A stretch of DNA of 8,640 nucleotides from Bacteroidota bacterium (GTDB taxonomy: Bacteria; Bacteroidota; Bacteroidia; Flavobacteriales; Weeksellaceae). Below the pieces are notes generated by a model, which did not search any database, was not told where the DNA came from, and worked only from the letters and a program-made list of their open reading frames with translations. How positions within the stretch are numbered: position 1 is the first letter of the stretch; every line of letters begins with the position of its first letter. The position numbers and the translations under genes were made by a program. Location of the stretch: assembly GCA_023420435.1 (NCBI GenBank), contig JAEZWE010000156.1, positions 1-8,640 of the forward strand. The letters run 5' to 3'. This document shows, in pieces, positions 1-6,606 of the stretch.

Positions 1-223
1 CTGCAGGAACATCCGTAACATCATATTTTACGGGATTTGCAGATTTTTCTTCAGGTGGATAATTTTTGATGGTTTCCACAGAAGTTTTCTTTTTTTCAAT
101 TTTCTTTACTTCGGGTTCACGTTTACGATCCAAAATAAGCTGTTCTTCTTTGATCTGCGAAAAAACAGCCGTTGAAGAAACCATAAGTCCCAGAAAAAAT
201 ATTTTTTGAATGTTCTTGTTCAT
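1..223 (-). CDS. Exported protein, N-terminal part only; possibly an outer-membrane beta-barrel (TonB-receptor-like) protein
   Basis: This gene starts at an ATG read from 223 down to 221 and runs off the left edge, so only 74 codons are visible. The N-terminus (MNKNIQKIFFLGLMVSSTAV, then FSQ) is a clear Sec signal peptide: Lys at 3, a hydrophobic core at about 5-20, and likely cleavage around residues 21-23. The mature part begins with a highly charged stretch rich in Lys and Glu (about 24-60), followed by NPVKYDVTDVPA at 63-74. From memory, flavobacterial outer-membrane beta-barrel or TonB-receptor-like proteins encoded next to large TPR proteins have a similar charged leader and a 'DVPAxSDF'-like segment, but the barrel itself lies outside the window. 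Export is well supported; the barrel assignment is an inference. The start is 77 bases after the stop of the TPR gene, on the same strand and with no good promoter between, so co-transcription is likely. Confidence 0.7.
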   Translation of the reverse strand, partial: MNKNIQKIFFLGLMVSSTAVFSQIKEEQLILDRKREPEVKKIEKKKTSVETIKNYPPEEKSANPVKYDVTDVPA

Positions 224-247
224 ATAGCTTAGGATTTGAGATTCTTG

Positions 248-277
248 ATTTGAAAGTGGATTTTTCCAAATTCAAAT
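248..277 (-). repeat. Inverted repeat (hairpin) between the TPR gene and the downstream exported-protein gene
   Basis: ATTTGAA at 248-254 pairs with TTCAAAT at 271-277. Inside that, TGGA at 257-260 pairs with TCCA at 265-268 around a TTTT loop, with a 2x2 internal loop (AG/AA). This gives 11 base pairs in all. On the minus strand the hairpin is not followed by a T-tract, so it does not look like a simple intrinsic terminator. An alternative pairing of 248-255 with TTTCAAAT at 284-291 is also possible. It could act in mRNA processing or in setting the relative expression of the two genes, but AT-rich DNA produces such repeats by chance. Confidence 0.4.
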
Positions 278-300
278 AATCAATTTCAAATGAGTTTTTT

Positions 301-3261
301 TTACTTGATTTGTTTTTTTACTTCTTTAGCTTCCGCAATAATATCGGGAAAATCCTGATAATTAGCCAAAACCTGATCTACGGTGTAACTTGCCTGATAA
401 TGATCTTTCAATCCGATATAATTTTTCGCCATTACCACCAACGCTTTTGCTCCCCAATAATCTTCAGAAGCATAATTATTGGCCAATTTGAAAATAGTTT
501 CGTTGGAAGTTTTATAAGATTTTGCTTTGTTTTGATAATAAGCTTTTGCAAATAATGCTTCCGCTGCAACTTCAGTATTGGAAGATTTTTCTAAAGCAGT
601 GTAAGCATTTTGGGCTTCTTTATCTTTTCCGCTGCTCATTAAAGATCTTGCCTTAATTACTTTTGCACTTTCTAAAACGGAATTTTGATTTTTAGAATTG
701 GAAAGAACGATATTGGCAAATTTTTCAGCCTGACCAAAGTTTTTTTCTTCCGCATAAATTTTCATCAGTTCCACCGCTGCAAAATTTTTAATGTTGGCAT
801 TGGAAGAATTTGATAAAGTTTCTAAATATTTTTTGGCTTCGGAAGTATTTCCCTGTGAAATATAAATTTGGGAAATTCTGGTTTGTGCATCTTCCTGATA
901 ATCATTCTGAACGGATGCAACATCTTGTAAAACTAAAAGTGATTTTGTAGGATTTCCGGTTTGGAAATAACTTTCTCCTAATTCGTATTGCGCTTGATAT
1001 AAACCTTCTCCTGTAGGGTTTTGGGTTAAATATTTTTCGTACAATGGTATTGCACTCTGATATTCTTTTCTTGTATAATGTTGCTTTGCGGTAGAAAGAT
1101 TCAGTTCATCCATTTCAGAAGCTTCAATTCGCACACCTAAACTTCTGGCAAAATCCTGATACCCGGAAACATCTCCATTTTTTACAAAAATGGGTCTTGA
1201 AGCCTGAACAATCTTAGAAGCATAAACCGTATTTCTGTATTGGTTTCCTAAAGATTTTAATTCAGAAAGTGCTTTATCTGATTGATCTTGATCGAAATAA
1301 TTTTGAGCTCTGTAAATGGAAGCATTGGCTATTAAATCTTTATCTGTTCCTGAATTGACTACTTTAGAGAAATAGTCATTAGAATTGGCAAAATCGTCTT
1401 GTGCGGCATAAGCAGTAGCGATTTCGTAATAAGCGTCATCTACATATTCCGATTTTGGATAGGTTGAAATTAAATTTTTTAACGAGGAAATTTTTGCAGC
1501 ATAATCTCCCTTAAATCCTAAAGCCATTGATTTTTGAAACACAGTATAATCGCTAACATTTTCAGAATTTTCGTAAATGGAAATCGCTTCATTCAAATTA
1601 TTCTCAGCGTAATAAGTATCTGCTAAACGAAGTTCGGCATCGTTTTTAAATTCCGTTTTTGGGTTTTTAAGGTATTCCTTAAAATATTGTTGCGCTTTTA
1701 CAAATTTTTGAGATTTAAAATAGGCATAACCTAAATCGTAATACAACTGCTGTCTTTCCTCAAAAGAAGCATCCAAAAGTCTTTCGTAACGAACAATGGC
1801 AGAAGCATAATTTCCTTTTTGATAATACGTTTGCGCTAACCAATATAAAGCTCTGTTATAAAATTCTTTATTAATATTAAATTCTAAACTTCTCAACAAA
1901 TATCTTTCAGCGCCATCATAATTTCCTTTGTTAAACTCTTCAGTTCCCAATAAATAAGAAACTTCCTGATCAATTTTGTCCGTTTCAGGAGTTGAATTTT
2001 GTAATTTATCGATAGTCGCTAAAGTTTCTTTGTAATTGCCGGAATATAAATAAGACTTCACCAAAAGTCTTTTCATTTCCGGAGTTTTAGCATCGAAAGG
2101 ATATTGATTGATGAAATTTTGAATTACGGTTGGAGCTGCTTCAAAAGGATTTCCTATGTCGTAACTCAATTTAGCGTATTGTTCATGCGCCAATTTCTGT
2201 ACATCCAAATCGTAATTCATTTGATAGGCAGAACGAAATGCAGAAAGTGCTTCCTGCTTTTTATCCGTTTGTAAATAAGCATTTCCAAGCTGATAATAGG
2301 CATTTTGCGAAAGTGCAGAACTGGAATTAATTAACTGATTATAATAAGAAACCGCTTCATCATATTTTTGCAATTTTGCCGCAACAAATCCCATTTCATA
2401 AAGATCACTTTCACTAGGATTGGTTTGTGTTTCCAAATACGTTTTAAGATGAGGATAAGCTTCGGCGTAATTACCTTTCATGAAATAACTTTCCCCAATT
2501 ATTTTGTGAACTTCAGCTTTATAAGTTTCCGAAATATTGAAATTCAACAATTCGTTTCCTTCTTCAATGGCTTTATCGTAATTTCTTTCATTAAAAAATA
2601 ACTGAACATAATAAGGACGAACTAACTGCGCATATTTTTCATCATTTTTTATGGAATCAAAATATTGAAAAGCTTTTTCATTTTGTCGATCTGCATAATA
2701 TAAATGTCCCAACATATAAGCAACATCACCTTTTGAACTTTCATCACCGTTTTGATAAGCTTCTTCCAATGCTTCAACTGCACCTTTTTGATCGCCGGTC
2801 ATAAATTTTGCATAACCGAGCTTCATGATATAATCCGTATTTTCTTCGCGAGAAAGTTGATACTGATTTACTTTTTTCAGTGTTTCCAAAGCTTTTTCAA
2901 AATCTTTTTGAACCAGATAATAATCTGCTAAAGGCAAATTGGCCTGTGCGAAAAAAGCAGAATTTGGATATTCTTTCATAAAAGCATCCAACCCTTTTTC
3001 CGCATGATTTTTCTGAAGTACTACGCCAATTACATTATCGAAAAACTGAGAAGCTTCCTTTCTGGATTTAGAAATAGATTCGTTATAGAAAAATTCCTGC
3101 GTATAATGATATTGTGAGGCATTGTAAATTCTGGTTTGGTACAAATTTTCAGCAAGTTCAAAACGGTAATCATCTTTATTGCTGTAATATGCAGACTGTT
3201 GTGCTTCGGAAATTCCGTAAAATAAAACGGCAGAAGCCACGATTAGTTTTTTTGAATTCAT
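301..3261 (-). CDS. Large periplasmic tetratricopeptide-repeat (TPR) protein, 986 aa
   Basis: A secreted scaffold-type protein made almost wholly of TPR-like helical hairpins. Residues 1-20 form a signal peptide (MNSKKLIVAS, hydrophobic core to about 17, then SEA|QQ); no lipobox Cys is present, so it is probably soluble in the periplasm. From about residue 95 to the end, repeats of about 34-37 residues recur with the usual small/aromatic pattern (G-Y-Y...G-x-Y-x-x-A...Y). Clear examples lie at about 255-280, 320-345, 435-460, 470-498, 506-533, 607-636, 755-780 and 945-970. A less repeat-like segment at about 685-722 (KNGDVSGYQDFARSLGVRIE) splits the array and seems to be a family feature in Bacteroidota, from memory. 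TPR arrays bind proteins, and a role in envelope assembly or in supporting the neighbouring barrel-like protein is inferred. The ATG at 3261 is chosen because it gives the signal peptide directly. No catalytic motif was seen. Confidence 0.9.
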   Translation of the reverse strand: MNSKKLIVASAVLFYGISEAQQSAYYSNKDDYRFELAENLYQTRIYNASQYHYTQEFFYNESISKSRKEASQFFDNVIGVVLQKNHAEKGLDAFMKEYPNSAFFAQANLPLADYYLVQKDFEKALETLKKVNQYQLSREENTDYIMKLGYAKFMTGDQKGAVEALEEAYQNGDESSKGDVAYMLGHLYYADRQNEKAFQYFDSIKNDEKYAQLVRPYYVQLFFNERNYDKAIEEGNELLNFNISETYKAEVHKIIGESYFMKGNYAEAYPHLKTYLETQTNPSESDLYEMGFVAAKLQKYDEAVSYYNQLINSSSALSQNAYYQLGNAYLQTDKKQEALSAFRSAYQMNYDLDVQKLAHEQYAKLSYDIGNPFEAAPTVIQNFINQYPFDAKTPEMKRLLVKSYLYSGNYKETLATIDKLQNSTPETDKIDQEVSYLLGTEEFNKGNYDGAERYLLRSLEFNINKEFYNRALYWLAQTYYQKGNYASAIVRYERLLDASFEERQQLYYDLGYAYFKSQKFVKAQQYFKEYLKNPKTEFKNDAELRLADTYYAENNLNEAISIYENSENVSDYTVFQKSMALGFKGDYAAKISSLKNLISTYPKSEYVDDAYYEIATAYAAQDDFANSNDYFSKVVNSGTDKDLIANASIYRAQNYFDQDQSDKALSELKSLGNQYRNTVYASKIVQASRPIFVKNGDVSGYQDFARSLGVRIEASEMDELNLSTAKQHYTRKEYQSAIPLYEKYLTQNPTGEGLYQAQYELGESYFQTGNPTKSLLVLQDVASVQNDYQEDAQTRISQIYISQGNTSEAKKYLETLSNSSNANIKNFAAVELMKIYAEEKNFGQAEKFANIVLSNSKNQNSVLESAKVIKARSLMSSGKDKEAQNAYTALEKSSNTEVAAEALFAKAYYQNKAKSYKTSNETIFKLANNYASEDYWGAKALVVMAKNYIGLKDHYQASYTVDQVLANYQDFPDIIAEAKEVKKQIK

Positions 3262-3296
3262 AATTTCGGCTAAAAAAATTAGTCACATTTAATCAA

Positions 3297-3327
3297 CGAA
3301 AATAGGAAAATCTTATTGTCTGTACAA
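3297..3327 (-). promoter_or_regulatory. Putative Bacteroidota-type promoter of the TPR gene
   Basis: Read on the minus strand, TTG (3327-3325) is followed after 20 bases by TATTTTCG (3304-3297). This matches the TTG-N19-21-TAnnTTTG consensus of Bacteroidota housekeeping promoters with one mismatch in the -7 box. It would give a leader of roughly 30 nucleotides before the ATG at 3261. The spacing is exact, but the prediction rests on the sequence alone. Confidence 0.5.
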
Positions 3328-3339
3328 GTTTTAAGTTAT

Positions 3340-3355
3340 TGTGGAAATGTGGAAA
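3340..3355. repeat. Tandem octamer TGTGGAAA x2 in the divergent intergenic region
   Basis: Two perfect, adjacent copies of TGTGGAAA occupy 3340-3347 and 3348-3355, and a related GTGGAAT occurs at 3391-3397. They lie between the predicted promoters of the TPR gene and the permease gene, upstream of both. This is where an activator or repressor could bind, but no known operator is recognised. The rest of 3262-3501 is AT-rich and holds no credible gene. Confidence 0.3.
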
Positions 3356-3476
3356 AACTTAAATTTTGTTAAAAATTTTCTTCAGAATTGGTGGAATTTT
3401 GAAATGAATTTAAAGAATTAAATTTCCAAACTTTCAAAAAATTAACGGTATTTTAACAGTTTTTCGGTTATTTCAT

Positions 3477-3484
3477 TACTTTTG
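3477..3484 (+). promoter_or_regulatory. Putative -7 box (TACTTTTG) of the amino acid permease gene
   Basis: TACTTTTG is an exact match to TAnnTTTG and lies 17 bases before the permease ATG, so the leader would be about 10-12 nucleotides. No TTG is found about 20 bases upstream (that stretch reads TTTTAACAG), so the -33 element is weak or absent and an activator might be needed. No Shine-Dalgarno sequence is visible before the ATG. Confidence 0.5.
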
Positions 3485-3501
3485 TTTTAATCAAGTATAT
3501 T

Positions 3502-5187
3502 ATGAATCAACTTTTCAGAAGAAAAAAATACAGTGAAAGCGATCATTCCACCCATCTTAACAGAGTCTTAGGAGTTTGGGATATTGTATTTTTCGGATTA
3601 GCAGCCATTATTGGCGCTGGAAGTTTCAGCAGTTTGGGAGAAGCTATTTTTCGTGGCGGTCCTGGTGTTATTTCGTTATACATCATTTGTGGAATTGCTT
3701 GCGGATTTACCGCAATGTCTTATGCTGAATTTGCCAGTAGAATTCCAACTGCAGGTTCAGCCTACACTTATGCTTACGCAAGTTTCGGGGAACTTATTGC
3801 GTGGATTATTGGTTGGGCTTTAATTATGGAATACTCTTTTGGAAATATTTACGTCGCTTTTTCGTGGAGTGATTATTTTACTTCTTTTTTAGAAAGATTG
3901 GGAATGCATATTCCGGATTATCTTTCTACCAGTTATTACGAAGCAAAAAAAGCATTTGAAACAGGTTCCGAAAATAAAGATTTACTGAATGCGTGGAATT
4001 CCGCACCTATTGTTGCCGGATTAAAATTTATTTTGGACATCCCCGCTTTAATCATTAATATTTTAATTACCGGACTTGTTTATGTGGGAGTGAAGGAAAG
4101 TAAAAATTTCAATAATTTACTGGTGATTTTAAAAATTGCTGTAATATTTTTAATTATCGGTGTGGGTGTAATGTATGTAAATGCAGATAATTGGACCCCT
4201 ATTGATGATTCCGGAATTAAAAATTTTATGCCTAATGGTTTTGGTGGCGTTATGGCTGCAGTTTCCGGTGTTTTCTTCGCCTACATCGGTTTTGATGCTT
4301 TAAGTGTACTTTCAGAAGAAACTAAAAATCCGCAAAAAAATCTTCCCCGAGGAATGATCATATCATTAGTTCTTTCTACGGTAATTTATATTTGTTTAAC
4401 GCTGATTTTAACAGGAATTGTAGATTACCGAAAATTTGAAGGAATTGGTGATCCTTTAGCTTTTATTTTTGCGCCAGAAAACGGTAATATTCCTTGGATG
4501 GAATTTGTTGTAGCTGTTACCGCAATTATTGCCATTACTTCTGTTTTGCTGGTTTTCCAAATGGGACAACCCAGAATTTGGTATGCCATGAGTAGAGATG
4601 GACTTTTACCGAAAAAATTTGCAGAAATTCACCCAAAATATAAAACTCCAGGATTTGCAACAATTATTACCGGAATTGCTGTTGGTTTACCCATTTTATT
4701 TACCGATAAATCTTTCATTTTAGATTTTACGAGTATCGGAACTATTTTCGCGTTTGTTTTGGTTAATGGCGGAATTCTTTTAATGCCACATAAAGAAAAA
4801 CTGAAAGGCAGATTTCATATGCCATACATTAATTCTAAATTTATTTTTCCGGTTTTATTTTTGGGCGGATTGATTTTCTTTTGGTTTTGGCAACCTGAAT
4901 TTTTCCAAAATTTAATGAAATGGAATGATCCTGAAGAAGGAGAATTCCGACTTTCGGTTTTTGTTTATATCCTCATCAATTTGGTTTTAGTGTTCCTTTC
5001 TTTTACCAAAAATCTTTCTTTAATTCCACTTTTAGGGCTTTCATCCTGTCTTTATCTTTTGACGGGAATGACGCACAACAACTGGTTTTGGTTTGGATTA
5101 TGGTTTGTAATCGGATTGCTAATTTATTTCTTCTACGGAATGAAAAATAGCAAATTGGAGAAAAATTTGAATGGAGATTTGGAGTAA
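3502..5187 (+). CDS. APC-superfamily amino acid permease (CAT/YfnA-like)
   Basis: A polytopic inner-membrane transporter of 561 residues, expected to take up amino acids by proton coupling. After a hydrophilic N-terminus (1-22), TM1 carries the unwound substrate-site motif IIGAGS (36-41), the family counterpart of IGAGIF. EFASRIPTAGSAYTYAY (76-92) is the conserved segment after TM2. The CAT-type signature FFAYIGFD (258-265) leads into SEETKNPQKNLPRG (271-284), and YAMSRDGLLPKKFAEIHPKY (361-380) is the typical loop after TM8. About 12-14 hydrophobic spans are visible, including extra ones at about 485-545, as in longer CAT-like members. An extended, largely hydrophilic segment at about 133-168 separates TM3 from the next helix and is longer than in many family members, as far as I recall. 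The substrate cannot be read from the sequence; cationic or branched/neutral amino acids are both possible. The gene stands alone after its own promoter, with DUF962 65 bases downstream. Confidence 0.92.
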   Translation: MNQLFRRKKYSESDHSTHLNRVLGVWDIVFFGLAAIIGAGSFSSLGEAIFRGGPGVISLYIICGIACGFTAMSYAEFASRIPTAGSAYTYAYASFGELIAWIIGWALIMEYSFGNIYVAFSWSDYFTSFLERLGMHIPDYLSTSYYEAKKAFETGSENKDLLNAWNSAPIVAGLKFILDIPALIINILITGLVYVGVKESKNFNNLLVILKIAVIFLIIGVGVMYVNADNWTPIDDSGIKNFMPNGFGGVMAAVSGVFFAYIGFDALSVLSEETKNPQKNLPRGMIISLVLSTVIYICLTLILTGIVDYRKFEGIGDPLAFIFAPENGNIPWMEFVVAVTAIIAITSVLLVFQMGQPRIWYAMSRDGLLPKKFAEIHPKYKTPGFATIITGIAVGLPILFTDKSFILDFTSIGTIFAFVLVNGGILLMPHKEKLKGRFHMPYINSKFIFPVLFLGGLIFFWFWQPEFFQNLMKWNDPEEGEFRLSVFVYILINLVLVFLSFTKNLSLIPLLGLSSCLYLLTGMTHNNWFWFGLWFVIGLLIYFFYGMKNSKLEKNLNGDLE

Positions 5188-5239
5188 ATTTCACAAAACT
5201 CGGCTTAAAATTCTGTAAATATTTCATGCATCAAAATTT

Positions 5240-5247
5240 TACATTTG
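5240..5247 (+). promoter_or_regulatory. Putative -7 box (TACATTTG) just before the DUF962 gene
   Basis: TACATTTG matches TAnnTTTG exactly and is followed by four bases and the ATG at 5252. A transcript starting here would begin at or within a few bases of the start codon, so it would be leaderless or nearly so. No TTG is found at the right distance upstream, which weakens the call. The alternative is read-through from the permease gene, since no clear terminator lies in 5188-5239. Confidence 0.4.
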
Positions 5248-5251
5248 ATTT

Positions 5252-5563
5252 ATGGAAGCGAAAAAAATCAACTTTGCAGAATTTTATGAATTCTATTTAA
5301 AAGAACATCACAAAATGTGGACCCGAATTTTCCATTTTGTTGGAACAGGAATCATTATTCTAATTATTGGTTATGTGCTTTTTTCAGGTAAAGAGCGATT
5401 TTTATGGTATGTTCCGATTCTGGGTTTTGGTTTAGCTTGGTTTTCACACGCCGTTTTCGACAAAAAATTTCCGCAAACCTATAAGCATCCTTTTTGGAGT
5501 ATTATTTCAGATTTCAAAATGTTTTTTGAACTTTTAACCGGAAAATTAAAATTTAAAGAATAA
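5252..5563 (+). CDS. DUF962 / Mpo1-like small membrane protein
   Basis: A 103-residue protein of the DUF962 family (the yeast YGL010w/Mpo1 group). Conserved features are FAEFYEFYLKEHH (8-20), the segment RIFHFVGT (25-32), WFSHAVFDKKFPQTYKHPFW (63-82) and SDFKMFFELLTGKL (86-99). Two hydrophobic helices are visible at about 33-45 and 50-65. Yeast Mpo1 is an Fe(II)-dependent dioxygenase acting in alpha-oxidation of 2-hydroxy fatty acids, with conserved His residues as metal ligands. Here H19/H20, H28, H66 and H79 are candidates. Family membership is clear, but enzyme activity in this bacterium is only inferred. The length is short compared with yeast Mpo1 and typical of the single-domain bacterial form. 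The ATG at 5252 puts the conserved FYxFYxxxH segment at the expected distance from the N-terminus. Confidence 0.85.
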   Translation: MEAKKINFAEFYEFYLKEHHKMWTRIFHFVGTGIIILIIGYVLFSGKERFLWYVPILGFGLAWFSHAVFDKKFPQTYKHPFWSIISDFKMFFELLTGKLKFKE

Positions 5564-5590
5564 AAAAGCGCCTCTTTCGAAGCGCTTTTT
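5563..5590. terminator. Bidirectional intrinsic terminator between the DUF962 and SPFH genes
   Basis: AAAAAGCGC at 5563-5571 pairs with GCGCTTTTT at 5582-5590. Inside, after a C/A mismatch, TC (5573-5574) pairs with GA (5579-5580) around a TTTC loop. The A-tract and T-tract flank the GC core symmetrically, so the hairpin can end transcripts from either side. This fits the convergent genes: the DUF962 stop codon (5561-5563) touches the A-tract, and the SPFH stop lies six bases beyond the T-tract. Confidence 0.85.
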
Positions 5591-5596
5591 AAATTT

Positions 5597-6529
5597 TTAG
5601 TGAGAGTGTTTTCCTGGAGGATTGGGAAGTTTTGCTTTATCTAAATCTGCAAATTGCTGTGTTGCTGCCATAGAAACTACTAAATCATTCAACATATTGC
5701 TGGCTGCAGTTGGTGAATTCGGTAATAAAACCAAATTACTTCTGTTGTTTGAACCTACGGAATGTAAAGTATCGTAATGCTGAGTTACAACAATGAGAGC
5801 TGAAGCTTCAGCGGCGTTAATTTTCACATCGTTTAACATGGCTACAGATTCTTTCAAACCTTTTGCAATTTCTCTTCTTTGGTCTGCAATACCTTGTCCT
5901 TGCAATTTTTTGGATTCCGCTTCTGCTTTTGCAACGGCTACAATTCGGATTCTTTGCGCTTCAGATTCGTATTCTGCTGCGGTTTTTTCTCTTTCTGCAG
6001 CGTTAATTCTGTTCATGGCGTGTTTCACTTGTTCATCCGGATCAATATCTGTAACCAAAGCTTTTACGATATCATAACCATAACTGTTCATCGCTTCCTG
6101 TAATTCGCTTTTTACCGCAATCGCGATATCATCTTTTCTTACAAAAACGTCATCCAATTTCAGTTTTGGAACTTCTGCTCTTACCACATCAAAAACGAAA
6201 GAAGTAATCTGAGCTTCCGGAAATTCTAATTTATAGTAAGCATCCGCAACTTGCTCTTTGATTACTTGATATTGAACCGAAACTTTCATTTTGATAAATA
6301 CATTATCCAAAGTTTTGGTGTCAATCATGACATCCAATTGCTGAATTCTAAGATTCAATCTTTTAGAAATTTGATCGATAAAAGGAATTTTAAGCTGAAG
6401 CCCTGCATGACGAACCGAATGGAATTTCCCCAAACGTTCCACAATAGCTGCAGTAGCTTGTTTTACGGTGAAAAATGAAGCAAAAAGAGTTACTAATGCA
6501 AGAAATGCAATAATCCAAAGAAATGTCAT
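5597..6529 (-). CDS. SPFH/band 7 (stomatin/HflC-like) membrane protein
   Basis: A 310-residue membrane-anchored SPFH protein. One N-terminal hydrophobic helix (3-20) is followed at once by the band 7 domain (about 21-185). This opens with FTVKQATAAIVERLGKF (20-36) and GLQLKIPFIDQI (43-54), and includes RIQQLDV (61-67) and the conserved segment ALVTDIDPDEQVKHAMNRIN (157-176). An Ala/Glu/Arg-rich coiled coil follows (about 177-225, NAAEREKTAAEYESEAQRIR), then a tail ending in KHSH. The pattern around VKQ..A.IVERLGKF resembles stomatin and plant hypersensitive-induced-response proteins more than HflK/HflC. SPFH proteins form large oligomeric rings or cages that organise membrane microdomains and often restrain membrane proteases. 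No NfeD-like partner is next to it; its upstream neighbour, dgt, ends 77 bases away on the same strand. The target is unknown. Neither a strong promoter nor a Shine-Dalgarno sequence was identified upstream. Confidence 0.9.
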   Translation of the reverse strand: MTFLWIIAFLALVTLFASFFTVKQATAAIVERLGKFHSVRHAGLQLKIPFIDQISKRLNLRIQQLDVMIDTKTLDNVFIKMKVSVQYQVIKEQVADAYYKLEFPEAQITSFVFDVVRAEVPKLKLDDVFVRKDDIAIAVKSELQEAMNSYGYDIVKALVTDIDPDEQVKHAMNRINAAEREKTAAEYESEAQRIRIVAVAKAEAESKKLQGQGIADQRREIAKGLKESVAMLNDVKINAAEASALIVVTQHYDTLHSVGSNNRSNLVLLPNSPTAASNMLNDLVVSMAATQQFADLDKAKLPNPPGKHSH

Positions 6530-6580
6530 AATAGTTTATTTAATGTTAAATAATAAGTAAAAAATAGTTTGAAAAAGTTA

Positions 6581-6605
6581 CAAAAATTTTCTGAATTTTT
6601 CAGAA
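6581..6605 (-). terminator. Possible weak terminator after dgt
   Basis: Just past the dgt stop (6609-6607 on the minus strand), TTCTGAA and TTCAGAA (6589-6595 and 6599-6605) form a 7-bp stem with a 3-base loop. On the minus strand this is followed by AATTTTTG. The stem has only two G-C pairs, so it may be a poor terminator and leave some read-through into the SPFH gene. Confidence 0.4.
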
Positions 6606-6606
6606 T

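Noticed and set aside
3347..3421. A 24-codon plus-strand ORF (MWKNLNFVKN...) upstream of the permease gene
   Set aside because: It is short and AT-driven, has no convincing promoter or ribosome-binding signal, and lies upstream of the predicted permease transcription start, so it would not be a leader peptide of that mRNA.
3407..3424. AT-only inverted repeat (AATTTAA / TTAAATT) in the divergent region
   Set aside because: All pairs are A-T and the flanks do not extend the stem; expected by chance in such AT-rich DNA.
5219..5240. Near-palindrome centred on ATGCAT between the permease and DUF962 genes
   Set aside because: The arms are interrupted by a C/C mismatch and are mostly A/T. It lacks a GC-rich stem with a T-tract, so I do not call it a terminator or operator.
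5793..6103. Plus-strand open frames opposite the SPFH gene
   Set aside because: They are antisense shadows of a well-conserved coding sequence, with Phe/Ser/Cys-rich translations and no family resemblance.
6559..6583. Possible promoter for the SPFH gene (TATTTTTT with a TTG upstream)
   Set aside because: The box lacks the final G and the TTG is only 14 bases away instead of about 20, so it does not meet the consensus.
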